64,000 nt of DNA from Cytobacillus sp. IB215665 (GCF_033963835.1 NZ_JAXBME010000006.1:124001-188000); one strand, 5' to 3'. Counted from the first letter of the stretch, positions 26,408-35,599 are shown. Program-made: numbers and translations. Notes: generated from the letters alone by a model not told the origin.

Positions 26408-27405
26408 GCTGAGTGTACTCCTTTTCGAGCAATATAAATAAAAAATGGTGTTCCGATAAAAGCAGTCATCACACCAACCGGTACTTCTTCTGGCATAATG
26501 ACGTACCGCGCCCCTATATCCGCTAACAATAACAAAATGCCCCCTAAGACTCCGCAATAGGGTAAAATCCATCGGAAATCATTTCCTACTAATGTGCGCA
26601 CGATATGTGGAATTATAATACCTATAAATCCTATAGGGCCAGCTACTGCAACAGAACCCCCCGCAAGTAAAACGAAGCAAAACGTCATCGTTAAATTAAC
26701 TACTCCTGTACGTAGTCCGAGCCCCCTTGCTACATCCTCCCCCATGGTTAAGACATTAATTTTTGGAGAAATAATGAAAGCTAGAACTGTCGCACCTATG
26801 AGGTAAGGGTACACTGTGAACAAAATGTCCAAATCTCTACCTTGAACCGACCCAGCTAGCCAAAACAGTGCTTGATCAAGGGCAGATTCGTCCATCACTA
26901 ACAACCCTTGAGTTAAAGAAGAAAACAACGCTGCTATTGCAGCACCTGCAAGTGTTAATTTCATTGGAGTCAAGCCTGTTCCTGAGCTGCTAAAAACATA
27001 TACTATACATGAAGCAAAAGCTGCACCAGCAAAAGCGATCCAAGTATACGCTTGCAATGAATTGACTGAAAACACCATTAGTGCAACAACGATAAAAAAG
27101 CTCGCACCTGCATTAATACCAATAATATCTGGTGAAGCAAGTGGATTTTTCATTAATGCTTGCATGAGGGCTCCTGCAATGGCTAAGCTACTTCCAATAA
27201 CAGCAGCAATTAATGCTCTTGGTAGACGCACTTGCTGAATAATAATATGTTCATTCGAACCATCGAATTGTTGGAAGGCTTCAATAGCTGTTTGAACACC
27301 TGTATCAGTATAGCCAAGGATAATGCTAAGTCCAATACACAACAATAAAATACATAAGCTAGTGATCAATCCAATCAATTTTCCTCTATTATTTGTTAGT
27401 AACAT
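26404..27405 (-). CDS. FecCD-type iron-chelate permease 1
   Basis: The product has 333 residues and about nine or ten spans, homologous to permease 2: VRLPRALIAAVIGSSLAIAG, ALMQALMKNPLASPDIIGIN, GFIGIIIPHIVRTLVG and EEVPVGVMTAFIGTPFFIYI. It is the first gene of the minus-strand uptake operon; ATG 27405 has a GAGGGAG SD. The promoter is TTGACA/TACACT at 27471-27443 on the minus strand, with a Fur box just upstream of the -35 element. Confidence 0.93.
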   Translation of the reverse strand: MLLTNNRGKLIGLITSLCILLLCIGLSIILGYTDTGVQTAIEAFQQFDGSNEHIIIQQVRLPRALIAAVIGSSLAIAGALMQALMKNPLASPDIIGINAGASFFIVVALMVFSVNSLQAYTWIAFAGAAFASCIVYVFSSSGTGLTPMKLTLAGAAIAALFSSLTQGLLVMDESALDQALFWLAGSVQGRDLDILFTVYPYLIGATVLAFIISPKINVLTMGEDVARGLGLRTGVVNLTMTFCFVLLAGGSVAVAGPIGFIGIIIPHIVRTLVGNDFRWILPYCGVLGGILLLLADIGARYVIMPEEVPVGVMTAFIGTPFFIYIARKGVHSA

Positions 27406-27442
27406 TTCTTACTTCTCCCTCAATTTACCGAATTCTCTTTTA

Positions 27443-27557
27443 AGTGTAGGAGATGAAAAAGAGAATGTCAATGACTTTGATAATCATTTTCATTTAGATA
27501 TTGACAAAGCCGTAAATATACTCTAACATCTAAACAGGAATGAAAATCATTATCAAA
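27443..27557. promoter_or_regulatory. Divergent promoters with two Fur boxes
   Basis: Minus strand: TTGACA (27471-27466), 17 bases, TACACT (27448-27443), for the permease operon. Plus strand: TTGACA (27501-27506), 17 bases, TAACAT (27524-27529), for the lipoprotein. Fur-like sites are GATAATCATTTTCATTTAG at 27479-27497, between the promoters, and ATGAAAATCATTATCA around 27540-27555, downstream of the plus -10. Iron repression of both directions follows. Confidence 0.85.
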
Positions 27558-27570
27558 TAGGGGAGATCAC

Positions 27571-28572
27571 ATGAATACATACAAATCAAATCGTTTATCT
27601 TCATTTCTTACTGGGGTATTTCTCATCGCAATTCTAACACTTGTAGGTTGCTCAAATACAGAAGGTGAAACGTCTAGTGGTAAAGAAGCTACCCAGAAGG
27701 TAACTACAACTGAAAGCAGTTATTATCAAGTAGAACATGCAATGGGGACAACAGAAGTAAAAGGAACGCCAGAAAAAATTGTTATTTTAACGAATGAAGG
27801 AACAGAAGCTTTATTATCACTTGGTATCACACCGGTTGGAGCCGTCCAATCGTGGACAGGTGACCCTTGGTATGATCATATACAAGAAGAAATGAATGGT
27901 GTAAAGAGTGTTGGAAAAGAAATGGAACCGAGTTTAGAAACAATCTTATCGCTACAACCAGATCTGATCATTGGTAATAAAATGCGCCATGAGAAGATTT
28001 ATGAACAACTATCCGCTATTGCTCCTACAGTATTTGCAGAAACATTGCGAGGAGATTGGAAGGAAAACTATGAGTTATATGCAAAAGCGGTTAATAAAGA
28101 GGAGCAAGGTAAAGAAGTCATTTCAGAATTCAATAATCGAATTGAAAATTTACAAAATCAACTAGGTGATAAATTAAACCAACAGGTGTCAATCGTTCGT
28201 TTCATGCCTGGAGATGTTCGAATTTATCATAAAGATACTTTTTCAGGAGTAATTCTTGACCAATTAGGATTTGCTCGACCTGAAAGTCAGGATATTGCTG
28301 ATTTTGCAGAAAAAAATGTGACGAAAGAACGTATCCCAGCAATGGATGGTGACATTCTATTTTATTTCACATATGATCCTGCTGATAAAGAAGGTGAAGC
28401 AAAGAAATTAGAAGAAGAATGGATTAATGATCCACTATTTAATAATTTAAATGTTGTACAAAACAATAATATCTATAGAGTAAATGATGCAATTTGGAAC
28501 ACAGCAGGTGGTGTTAAAGCAGCTAACTTATTTTTAGATGATATAGAAAAATATTTCTTAGAAGAAAAGTAA
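27571..28572 (+). CDS. Ferric-siderophore-binding lipoprotein
   Basis: This is an extracytoplasmic substrate-binding protein of 333 residues. The signal sequence ends in the lipobox LVGC (Cys at about 27), followed by a Ser/Thr/Glu linker. The body is a helical-backbone cluster A-II fold, with TPEKIVILTNEGTEALLSLG, LSLQPDLIIGNKMRHEKIYE and WNTAGGVKAANLFLDDIEKY. It resembles YfmC/FecB and FhuD-like receptors for ferric citrate or other carboxylate or hydroxamate siderophores. It stands alone and divergent from the permease operon, behind a Fur box, with an AGGGGAG SD. It is the likely receptor for the siderophore made at 11.3-17.9 kb; that link is inference. Confidence 0.92.
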   Translation: MNTYKSNRLSSFLTGVFLIAILTLVGCSNTEGETSSGKEATQKVTTTESSYYQVEHAMGTTEVKGTPEKIVILTNEGTEALLSLGITPVGAVQSWTGDPWYDHIQEEMNGVKSVGKEMEPSLETILSLQPDLIIGNKMRHEKIYEQLSAIAPTVFAETLRGDWKENYELYAKAVNKEEQGKEVISEFNNRIENLQNQLGDKLNQQVSIVRFMPGDVRIYHKDTFSGVILDQLGFARPESQDIADFAEKNVTKERIPAMDGDILFYFTYDPADKEGEAKKLEEEWINDPLFNNLNVVQNNNIYRVNDAIWNTAGGVKAANLFLDDIEKYFLEEK

Positions 28573-28590
28573 TAGTACAATCTTAATAAT

Positions 28591-28628
28591 AAAAACTCGG
28601 AATCTATGATTCCGAGTTTTTATTATTT
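28591..28628 (+). terminator. Terminator of the lipoprotein gene
   Basis: AAAACTCGGAATC pairs perfectly with GATTCCGAGTTTT around TAT, followed by a T-rich tail. The 28629-28996 stretch after it shows no gene or repeat that I can name. Confidence 0.92.
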
Positions 28629-28996
28629 TTAACATAGGAAGTGAGTTTTTATATTAACGATGAAATGAACTTAAAAATCTCACCAATTCGTTCTAATATA
28701 GTGTAATAAAGCTGTTTGTGCATGAATTATTGATTTCTTACGAGTTTTTTCTTCATACCAAGGTAAATGACAACTAACTTTCAAACAGGTTAATATTTCA
28801 ACTCACCGTGTTCACTTATGTAAAAACCTTATTTCTTGCAGGATTTAAATGATGATGTATAATTATGGAATATACAGCACTGTTCAACCATCTTCAAAAT
28901 TTTTATAGGTCAATCTTATCTTCTATATAATATGAATAGCATATGTTATCTATAGGTAACATGATCGAAGTGTTTAATATGAATGGGAGTGTTATG

Positions 28997-29548
28997 ATGA
29001 GAATTTTAAATATATTGGGGAGTTCTAGAAAAAATGGGAATTCAGAATATCTTACTGACCAGATGCTACAAGATGTAGCTTATACAAAACTATATTTACA
29101 TGATTATCATATTAAGGATATTGTAGACAAACGCCATACTGAAGAAGGATTTCATCTAGTTGATGATGATTATGAGGATATCATTCAGTCGTTATTAAGC
29201 CATGATGTAATTGTTTTTACAACACCATTATATTGGTACGGTATGTCAGGACATATGAAAACGTTTGTTGATCGTTGGTCACAATACCTTCGTGATGAAA
29301 GGTTCAACTTTAAAGAAGAAATGAGTAAAAAGAAAGCGTATGTTGTCGTTACTGGTGGGAATAAGAAAATTGTAGCCCTACCATTAATTCAACAATTTCA
29401 TTATATTCTTGACTTTGTAAATATGGAATTTGTTGATTATCTTTTAGGTCAAGGAAACGAACCGATGGACGTTAAGATGGATGAAGAAGCACTTGCGAAA
29501 GCAGCATATCTTAACAATAAGCTAAAAACACAGTTGGAAGTTATTTAA
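28997..29548 (+). CDS. NAD(P)H-dependent FMN reductase / flavodoxin-fold protein
   Basis: This is a flavodoxin-fold oxidoreductase of 183 residues. MRILNILGSSRKNGNSEYLT is the FMN phosphate loop, VFTTPLYWYGMSGHMKTFVD the isoalloxazine loop and KAYVVVTGG the following strand. Members reduce FMN, quinones or azo dyes with NAD(P)H. GGGAG seven bases ahead points to ATG 28997; ATG 28994 and earlier starts overlap or precede the SD. It is monocistronic, and the MarR regulator 200 bases downstream may control it. Confidence 0.85.
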   Translation: MRILNILGSSRKNGNSEYLTDQMLQDVAYTKLYLHDYHIKDIVDKRHTEEGFHLVDDDYEDIIQSLLSHDVIVFTTPLYWYGMSGHMKTFVDRWSQYLRDERFNFKEEMSKKKAYVVVTGGNKKIVALPLIQQFHYILDFVNMEFVDYLLGQGNEPMDVKMDEEALAKAAYLNNKLKTQLEVI

Positions 29549-29762
29549 TTGAGTAGTAATTAGTTTATAAAAGGAAGCTTTGCTATTAACAGGGTATAAA
29601 TCTGAATATTTTATTATTGTAGAATTGTCGATTTCTTGACAGTTCTTTTTTGTTTAATACTAATTTTAAACTTTACAAATAATAACATCTAACATATAAT
29701 TAAAATAAATATTTTATATATCTAAACAATTAAGGTTATAAACAATTTAGGTGGTGAATATA

Positions 29763-30206
29763 ATGGACAATAACACATATTTTAAAGATGCCTTTATGCT
29801 ATTAGAACAAATCAATAATTCTCTTATACATGAGATTGAATCCCTTCTTCAGTTTGATTTAACTCCAAAACAATCTGTACTAATAAACATTGTTCAAACA
29901 TTCAATAATATAACTGTAAAAGATTTAGCTGAAAAGATGAACATATCTACAAGTGGAGTAAGTCAACTTCTTAGTAAGCTAGAAAAAGATAAGTATATTA
30001 AGCGAGAAATAAATGTTGACAATCGACGAGAAGTTCATATTAACCTGGATACTAAAGGGTTGGAACTATATCAAGCTTCTAAAGAAATTGATAATAAAAT
30101 TATAGATAAGTATTTTTCTAAGTTAGATGAGACTGAAGCCGAACAATTTTATGCAATTGTGAAAAAACTGCATTGCATTGTCATGTCTGAGAAACAAAAT
30201 ATATAA
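29763..30206 (+). CDS. MarR-family transcriptional regulator
   Basis: This is a winged-helix dimer of 147 residues: FDLTPKQSVLINIVQTFNN, then ITVKDLAEKMNISTSGVSQL, LSKLEKDKYIKREIN, and the wing DNRREVHINLDTKG. SD-like AGGTGG precedes ATG 29763 by ten bases. MarR proteins usually sense small phenolics or oxidants and repress neighbouring enzymes or pumps. The nearest candidates are the FMN reductase upstream and the damaged hydrolase gene downstream. Confidence 0.88.
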   Translation: MDNNTYFKDAFMLLEQINNSLIHEIESLLQFDLTPKQSVLINIVQTFNNITVKDLAEKMNISTSGVSQLLSKLEKDKYIKREINVDNRREVHINLDTKGLELYQASKEIDNKIIDKYFSKLDETEAEQFYAIVKKLHCIVMSEKQNI

Positions 30207-30290
30207 GCATTGATTCAATAAATGAGAAGGAAGAATGACAAATGAAGTGTTACTGAATGATAGGAATAATAACAAGTGGAGGATTAGTAA

Positions 30291-30841
30291 ATGAACGTAG
30301 CTATACTTGTACTCGACATTCAAAAGGGCTTTATTAGTGAAAAAGCTCGAATGCAAGTAGCAACTCATCACATAGAACCGATGTTAGCTAATGTTAATAA
30401 TATTATAGAGAAAGCTGACAGTAGAGAAATACCTGTTTGTATATAGGTAATGAATATGAATCTAACCAATTTATTGTAAATTTCTTTACAAAAAAATCAG
30501 CACTAAAAGGAAGTGAGGGTGCGGAGTTAGATGAGAGATTACTAATGGTGAATGAGATTTATTTTTCGAAAAACAAATCGAATGCGTTAAGTAATTTAGA
30601 TCTTGTTTCATATTTAAATGCTAACAGAATTAATCATATAGTTATAGTCGGTTTATTTGCAGAAGCTTGCGTAGCTGCAACTGCCCTTGACTCCATCCGT
30701 AAGAATTTCACTGTAACAGTAGTAAGAGTTGCAGTAGCAAGTGCGAATGATTCAAAGAGAGAGAAGTCCTTAAAGTATTTGAATTCTAAAGGGGTTGGCA
30801 TTATCGAATCTTCTCAATTATTCGAGAAGCCCGTTAATTAA
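30291..30841 (+). pseudogene. Isochorismatase-family cysteine hydrolase, frameshifted
   Basis: The first part (from ATG 30291, SD GGAGG-like) reads MNVAILVLDIQKGFISEKAR, with the catalytic Asp in VLDIQKGF, and hits TAG at 30444. The rest continues in another frame from about 30437: YIGNEYESNQFI, NKSNALSNLDL with the catalytic Lys, and IVGLFAEACVAATALDSI with the nucleophilic Cys. Restoring one base within TGTATATAGG joins the halves as PVCYIGNEY. All three triad residues survive, so the inactivation is recent, or it is a sequencing error. The family cleaves isochorismate, nicotinamide or related amides and vinyl ethers. Confidence 0.85.
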
Positions 30842-31018
30842 CAGGCTATAGAAGAAAAGATAAATCAAGATAGGTAGGTTATGTTTTCTGTATTCCTTAC
30901 AAGGCAGCCCTTAAAAATTTTGACTGTGATGTTGTTTGATTTTTGACACGCTAGTTTTATTAAAAAAATCCGAAATCTATACGGAAACAGCCAATAATTA
31001 TGTTGAGGAGGAGTGACA

Positions 31019-32089
31019 GTGCTAAATACAATGACTCATAAGTTGATAAAAAAAGAACTAGATAGTGCTAAGAAAGCAAGTTTAGCGGTTGGTGTTGTAT
31101 CACCAAAAGGAAAATTTACAGACGGGCAGTTTTATCACGAATTGAATGAACGAGAAATTGGGAATTGTATATTTGAAATAGGCTCAACAACAAAGACATT
31201 TACTAGTTTTTTGTTAGCAAAACTAGTCCAAGAATCAAAAATTTCCTTAGATGAACCAATTTCATCATATAAACCTGCATACAAAAATGCACTCAGTTAT
31301 GATGGTAAAGATATTACCTTTCGACATCTCTCAACGCATAGCTCACGTCTGCCAAGGGAAGATATGAAAAAGCTACGTAAAAGGATAAAAGAAAATAAAC
31401 AAGATAAAGATAATTTTTACAAGCATTACACACATGAAGATTTACATCAATTCTTCATTGATTTTGATTTAAAAAAAGAGATTGGAGCCAAATGGGGTTA
31501 TTCCAATATCGGGATTGGATTATTAGGGAATGTACTAGCTGAAATTGTTGGAATGACTTATGAGGAAGCAATTAAAACGCATATCTTACATCCTTTAAAC
31601 ATGAAAGACACGTTTATTACAGGCAATGAAGAACAAATGAAACGCTATGTACAAACTTATAACAAAAAAGGCGTTATGATACCTCCTATTGAATTACCTT
31701 CAATACAAGGTGCTGGTGCATTTAAAAGCACTTTAAATGATATGTTAATATATTTGGAACACCAAATGGGGATGAAAGAAAGCTCGCTTAAAGAGGCAAT
31801 TGAGTTAACACATGAAATACATGGAAATTCTTCGAAGAAAAGCATGCAAATGGGTTTAGGTTGGTTTATTGAGCAAAAAAAATGGAGTCCTTCTCCGATT
31901 ATTCATCATGGTGGAACGACACTGGGATTTCATACGTACTGTGGTTTTCTTAAGGAAGAACAAATAGGGATCGTTGTATTTTCTACAATTCAACTAACAA
32001 CGACAAGAATAATCAAAATATTATTAAAACTAACTGGCTTAATAAATGAGGATATTGCCGAATCAATCTACTTAGAGCATTTAGCATAA
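31019..32089 (+). CDS. Serine hydrolase, beta-lactamase (class C/PBP-like) family
   Basis: The product has about 356 residues. FEIGSTTKTFTSFLLAKL contains the SxxK nucleophile motif, KWGYSNIGIGLLG the YxN motif, and IIHHGGTTLGFHTYCGF the HxG motif. There is no N-terminal signal peptide, so the enzyme may be cytosolic, like esterase-type members. The substrate could be a D-peptide, ester or beta-lactam and cannot be read from sequence. GAGGAG eight bases ahead favours GTG 31019; GTG 31013 lies within the SD. Confidence 0.88.
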   Translation: MLNTMTHKLIKKELDSAKKASLAVGVVSPKGKFTDGQFYHELNEREIGNCIFEIGSTTKTFTSFLLAKLVQESKISLDEPISSYKPAYKNALSYDGKDITFRHLSTHSSRLPREDMKKLRKRIKENKQDKDNFYKHYTHEDLHQFFIDFDLKKEIGAKWGYSNIGIGLLGNVLAEIVGMTYEEAIKTHILHPLNMKDTFITGNEEQMKRYVQTYNKKGVMIPPIELPSIQGAGAFKSTLNDMLIYLEHQMGMKESSLKEAIELTHEIHGNSSKKSMQMGLGWFIEQKKWSPSPIIHHGGTTLGFHTYCGFLKEEQIGIVVFSTIQLTTTRIIKILLKLTGLINEDIAESIYLEHLA

Positions 32090-32097
32090 TTGTATAT

Positions 32098-32253
32098 TAA
32101 AGCTGTTTTCACATAGATTGTTGTTCTTCTTACTAAGGTATAAACACGTATATAACTGGAACATGTGGTATCTTTTTTCTAAAAGTTATAGAGTAACCAT
32201 CCCCCTCTTAAAGCTGAAAAAATGATGTGAAAATAACAACAAGGTTCACACTA
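32098..32253. repeat. MITE-like palindromic element (copy E)
   Basis: The left arm is AAAGCTGTTTTCACATAGAT then TGTTGTTCTTCTTAC, the right arm GATGTGAAAATAACAACAAG then GTTCACAC, with an inner ACATGTGGTATCTTTTTTC. Both ends match the family with substitutions. Confidence 0.5.
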
Positions 32254-32296
32254 AGAAATCTAAGAAGAAGGTTTGAAATGAAGAGAAAGCTATAGG

Positions 32297-32896
32297 TTCA
32301 AGAATCATGCATCTATTAATTGCAAATCGTATTGCTGATCATTTCTCGATTAAAGAAAAAACTACATTTCTTTAAGGTGGGATTGCACCTGATGCAGTTT
32401 CACCTAAAGATATATCACATTTCTATAAGATGTAAATGATTACTCAAGGAGTATTGATTACAAAGCATTTTTACATAAATATAGCTCTTACAAAAAATCT
32501 CATTATATAATAGGTTACTACATGCACCTAAATGCTGATCATATATGGTTAAAAGGATTTTACTTACCATAGTTAAAAAACCGTATGGAAAATGATAATA
32601 AGATTTTTGAACTATACCATAACGATTTTAGCTTGTTAAATAGTAAGTTAATAACATACTATGGCTGTACTAATGAATTGCATGAGTTATTATTAAAGCA
32701 AAGTGAAATTTTTTAGTTAGATGAAATAAAAGAAAATGACGTAAAAGAATTTATACCATACTTATTGGAGGATATGAATGCTAAACAAAGTGATCTTGAT
32801 GAGCCGTTACAAGTGTTCATGTTTGACCAAATTGTCGGTTATGTTGAAACATCCACTGACTTAGGAATTCAGAAAATCAAATCATTAATACAATGA
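32297..32896 (+). pseudogene. Zinc-dependent phospholipase C-like hydrolase, decayed
   Basis: The conceptual protein is readable across three in-frame stops and one frameshift: GSRIMHLLIANRIADHFSIK, GGIAPDAVSPKDISHFYK, then after a shift near 32435 YIIGYYMHLNADHIWLKGFY and on to VFMFDQIVGYVETSTDLGI. The His/Asp pattern (MHL..N, HLNADH) is that of the zinc-dependent phospholipase C/S1-P1-like fold common in Bacillus. Stops lie near 32373, 32570 and 32714. The gene is no longer functional. Its final TGA overlaps the ATG of the next small gene as ATGA. Confidence 0.75.
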
Positions 32897-33219
32897 AGAT
32901 AAGTGAGGGAATAGTGAGAAAAAAGAAGAAATTAGTTCTTTTTGTATGTGTCAATATTGTTATATTAATAGTTTTGACTATAACAAACCCAACAACAGAG
33001 GATTTTACAGCATTTTCAGAAGAAAAATATGGCAGGATGCCACCTCCACCAAAGAATATACTTGTCGAAATTGAAAGAATCGATTTCGTTATATTTTCAA
33101 CATATACACAAATGCTAGGTTATGAATCAGGAATCACTCATTTAGGTATATCCGGACATTTTTTTCAAATTTCAGAAGGACAATATGATTATCCGTGGTG
33201 GTTAGACTTGTTTAACTAG
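32893..33219 (+). CDS. Small membrane-anchored protein (DUF4359-like)
   Basis: The product has 108 residues from the ATG that overlaps the pseudogene stop, or 101 from GTG 32914, which has a GAGGG SD. A lysine-rich start (RKKKKLVLF) is followed by one membrane span (CVNIVILIVLTI) and an extracytoplasmic domain with NPTTEDFTAF, VEIERIDFVIFSTYTQ, THLGISGHFFQIS and YPWWLDLF. This pattern recalls Bacillus DUF4359 proteins of unknown function (recollection only). The overlap suggests it was once translationally coupled to the lost hydrolase gene. Confidence 0.65.
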   Translation: MKISEGIVRKKKKLVLFVCVNIVILIVLTITNPTTEDFTAFSEEKYGRMPPPPKNILVEIERIDFVIFSTYTQMLGYESGITHLGISGHFFQISEGQYDYPWWLDLFN

Positions 33220-33258
33220 GTTCTTCTTATAAACTTTGTTGCTATTTTTACTAACGAA
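33220..33258. repeat. Solo arm of the MITE-like family (copy F)
   Basis: TTCTTATAAACTTTGTTGCT followed by ATTTTTACTAAC matches the conserved right arm in reverse orientation. No matching partner arm is clear. The remainder of the 33220-33579 gap holds no gene I can support. Confidence 0.4.
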
Positions 33259-33579
33259 AGACTGCAAGTGTCACTACCCTAGCCCTATTATTTTTAGGTT
33301 GAACAGGGTGTCAAGATTCTAGAAGTATACGTGTTTATACCTTAGTACGTAAAATAACAGTATTGTATACGGTAGAATAATTTCTTGGTGCACAGAAGAA
33401 AATGAGAGAAACATAATAGAAGCTACGATTATAAGTAAAGAAGAAAAAATCTTGAAATGGATAGTGGAAAATAGATAACACTTGTTCATTTGTATTCACA
33501 GTAAGTTTAAAAGACAACATTAGAGAAATTGATATATAATAATTTTTTTACATAGGATATCAATTTTTGGGAGGAAGTA

Positions 33580-34098
33580 GTGAATAGTAATAGTAAGATT
33601 TTACATTGTATTAACGTCAGGCCTATAACAATGACTGATTATAACAGTGTCTTATATTGGAGTAAGGATGAATCTTTTTGTTTAGCAAACGGTTGGGAGT
33701 ACAATCAAAACTCTAAAAAACTATATCAGTGGTGGCTTAATTGTGTAAATAGAAAGTCTGAAGAGTTTGTTCGTTTGGGTATAACGTTACATGAACGATT
33801 AATTGGATACGCAGACTTAGCTAATATTAACAATAATACTGCCGAACTAGGCATTGCAATTGGTGAGAGTGCATTGTGGGGTAAAGGAATTGGTTTTTAT
33901 TCTGCTGAATGTATGATGCAATATGGATTTGAGGAGTTAGGAATTACAGTTTTTAACGCTGAAACCCATGAAGCGAATGTTCGTTCCAAAAAAATGCTTG
34001 GTAAATTGGGATTTAAAGAAATTAGTAGAGTAGGTAATGAAGAATATTTAGGGACTACTGGGCAACTAATACAATATAGATTGTTTCATAAAAATTGA
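33580..34098 (+). CDS. GNAT-family N-acetyltransferase
   Basis: This is a RimJ/RimL-like acetyltransferase of 172 residues. VRPITMTDYNSVLYWSKDES opens the fold, LGIAIGESALWGKGIGFYSA holds the acetyl-CoA pyrophosphate loop (Q/R-x-x-G-x-G/A type, here WGKGIG), and VFNAETHEANVRSKKMLGKL then GFKEISR is the closing motif. The acceptor is unknown; the type acetylates ribosomal proteins, antibiotics or small amines. The start is GTG 33580 behind GGGAGG. It is monocistronic with a terminator at 34143. Confidence 0.88.
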   Translation: MNSNSKILHCINVRPITMTDYNSVLYWSKDESFCLANGWEYNQNSKKLYQWWLNCVNRKSEEFVRLGITLHERLIGYADLANINNNTAELGIAIGESALWGKGIGFYSAECMMQYGFEELGITVFNAETHEANVRSKKMLGKLGFKEISRVGNEEYLGTTGQLIQYRLFHKN

Positions 34099-34142
34099 AG
34101 CACTTTAGGAATTTAACGATTTTTAACATCATGGTCAGGTAG

Positions 34143-34193
34143 AAAAACAACACTTGTTATTCGATCAACATATCATAACAGGTGTTGTTTTTT
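34143..34193 (+). terminator. Terminator of the acetyltransferase gene
   Basis: AAACAACACTTGTTAT (34145-34160) pairs with ATAACAGGTGTTGTTT (34175-34190), with one G.U pair, followed by TTT. Between it and the FapR site at 34405 nothing else is recognisable. Confidence 0.85.
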
Positions 34194-34404
34194 GTTGTCA
34201 TTAATTTCGATGCAAACGTAATGACTGATTGTAAAATATAGGTAGACTAAAAGGGGGAGTAATTAATTTTAGAACTATGATGTTGCTGCTGCTGTATGCC
34301 TATAATACTCTCTGAGATTAAGCTTTCATTATGTTATATTCTGGATAAACGAAAGTGAGATCTCCATCTATCTATTTATTTTTTCTTTCTTTCTTTAGTT
34401 TTAT

Positions 34405-34434
34405 ATACCAGGTACTAATACCTAGTGTTATAAT
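34405..34434 (+). promoter_or_regulatory. FapR-like operator and -10 box for fabH
   Basis: ATACCAGGTACTAAT (34405-34419) is the reverse complement of ATTAGTACCTGGTAT, close to the FapR palindrome TTAGTACCT-n-TACTAA. A TATAAT follows at 34429-34434, 27 bases ahead of the start codon. FapR represses fatty-acid synthesis genes, fabHB among them, unless malonyl-CoA is high, so the site fits the gene it precedes. Confidence 0.7.
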
Positions 34435-34460
34435 TAAAGAAAACAATGAGGTGACAAAAA

Positions 34461-35447
34461 ATGATGACCTCTAAAGCACGCATAACAGCAATAGGTACTT
34501 ATGTTCCAGAAAAACGATTATTAAATGAAGATTTAGAGAAGCTGGTAGATACGAATGATCAATGGATTGTTCAACGAACGGGTATAAAGGAAAGGCGCAT
34601 AGCAGAGGAAGATATGTATGCATCTCATTTAGCTATTCAAGCAATCGATCATCTAATCGAAAGCTACAACAAAGACATAGAGGATGTAGACTGTATTATC
34701 GTAGCAACAACCACTCCTGACTACGCATTTCCAAGTGTAGCTTGTCAAATTCAAAGTCACTTTAATATTAACAGTACAGGAGCATTTGATTTGAATGCAA
34801 CATGTGCTGGTTTTATGTATGGCTTACATTTAGCTAATAGTTTAATTTCTTCTGAACAGCATAAAAAGGTTTTAGTAGTTGGAACAGAGACTTTATCAAA
34901 AGTGACCGACTATAACGATAGAACAACATGTATTTTATTTGGAGATGGTGCAGGGGCTATGTTGGTTGAATTTGATCTAGACAATCCTAGTTTTATAGGT
35001 AGCCATATGGGGACAAATGGAGATGGTGGGATACATGTATATAGATCAACTTTTGCAACTAAGATGGATAACAAACCTTTGAATACATCAGGTAAGATGG
35101 TGCAAAATGGAAGGGAAGTATACAAGTGGGCAACCCGTACGGTACCAACAGGAATTCAGCAATTATTGCTTAATACAAATTTACAAATGGAAAATATTAA
35201 TTGGTTTATCCCCCATAGTGCAAACCGAAGAATGATAGAATCAATATGTGAAAAATCGGGATTATCGGTAGAAAAAACTTTGACTAGTATGAAGTATTTT
35301 GGAAATACGTCATCCGCATCTATTCCATTGGCATTACATTTAGGAATTCAAGAAAAGAAAGTTCAAAATGGAGATACTTTATTACTCTATGGATTTGGTG
35401 GAGGACTTACACATTTGGGTCTTATATTATCGTGGAATGTTAAGTGA
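34461..35447 (+). CDS. fabH: 3-oxoacyl-ACP synthase III (FabHB type)
   Basis: This is a condensing enzyme of 328 residues that starts fatty-acid chains from acyl-CoA and malonyl-ACP. The thiolase-fold marks are VDTNDQWIVQRTGIKERRIA, the nucleophile in DLNATCAGFMYGLHLA (Cys about 113), the catalytic His in FIPHSANRRMIESI and Asn in MKYFGNTSSASIPLAL, with the closing LLYGFGGGLTHLG. It resembles B. subtilis FabHB (YhfB), the second isozyme that prefers branched primers. An SD (GAGGTGA) stands eight bases ahead of the first of two tandem ATGs. The FapR-like box upstream supports membrane-lipid control. Confidence 0.92.
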   Translation: MMTSKARITAIGTYVPEKRLLNEDLEKLVDTNDQWIVQRTGIKERRIAEEDMYASHLAIQAIDHLIESYNKDIEDVDCIIVATTTPDYAFPSVACQIQSHFNINSTGAFDLNATCAGFMYGLHLANSLISSEQHKKVLVVGTETLSKVTDYNDRTTCILFGDGAGAMLVEFDLDNPSFIGSHMGTNGDGGIHVYRSTFATKMDNKPLNTSGKMVQNGREVYKWATRTVPTGIQQLLLNTNLQMENINWFIPHSANRRMIESICEKSGLSVEKTLTSMKYFGNTSSASIPLALHLGIQEKKVQNGDTLLLYGFGGGLTHLGLILSWNVK

Positions 35448-35544
35448 GTATAGTATATTGCTTGACTCTCTCTAAAAGAATGAAATTCTATTTGGGATAT
35501 TTTGAGGGATTTTACATGAATTTTAGATGATTAAAAAATAATTC

Positions 35545-35585
35545 TCTTTTCATAATCCTTGTTGCTATAGTTCTTAAATTAAAAG
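35545..35585. repeat. Solo arm of the MITE-like family (copy G)
   Basis: TTCTCTTTTCATAATCCTTG then TTGCTATAGTTCTTAAATT matches the conserved arm. No partner arm is seen nearby. Confidence 0.4.
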
Positions 35586-35599
35586 AAAAAGAGGGTGTC

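Noticed and set aside
26408-26572. N-terminal extension of permease 2 by 55 residues
   Set aside because: It is read antiparallel to nothing useful and lies inside permease 1 coding sequence in another frame. The ATGA overlap with its own SD at 26407 is the clear start.
28629-28996. Possible gene or riboswitch between the lipoprotein terminator and the FMN reductase
   Set aside because: No frame with an SD, no hairpin with a T tract and no known aptamer signature seen.
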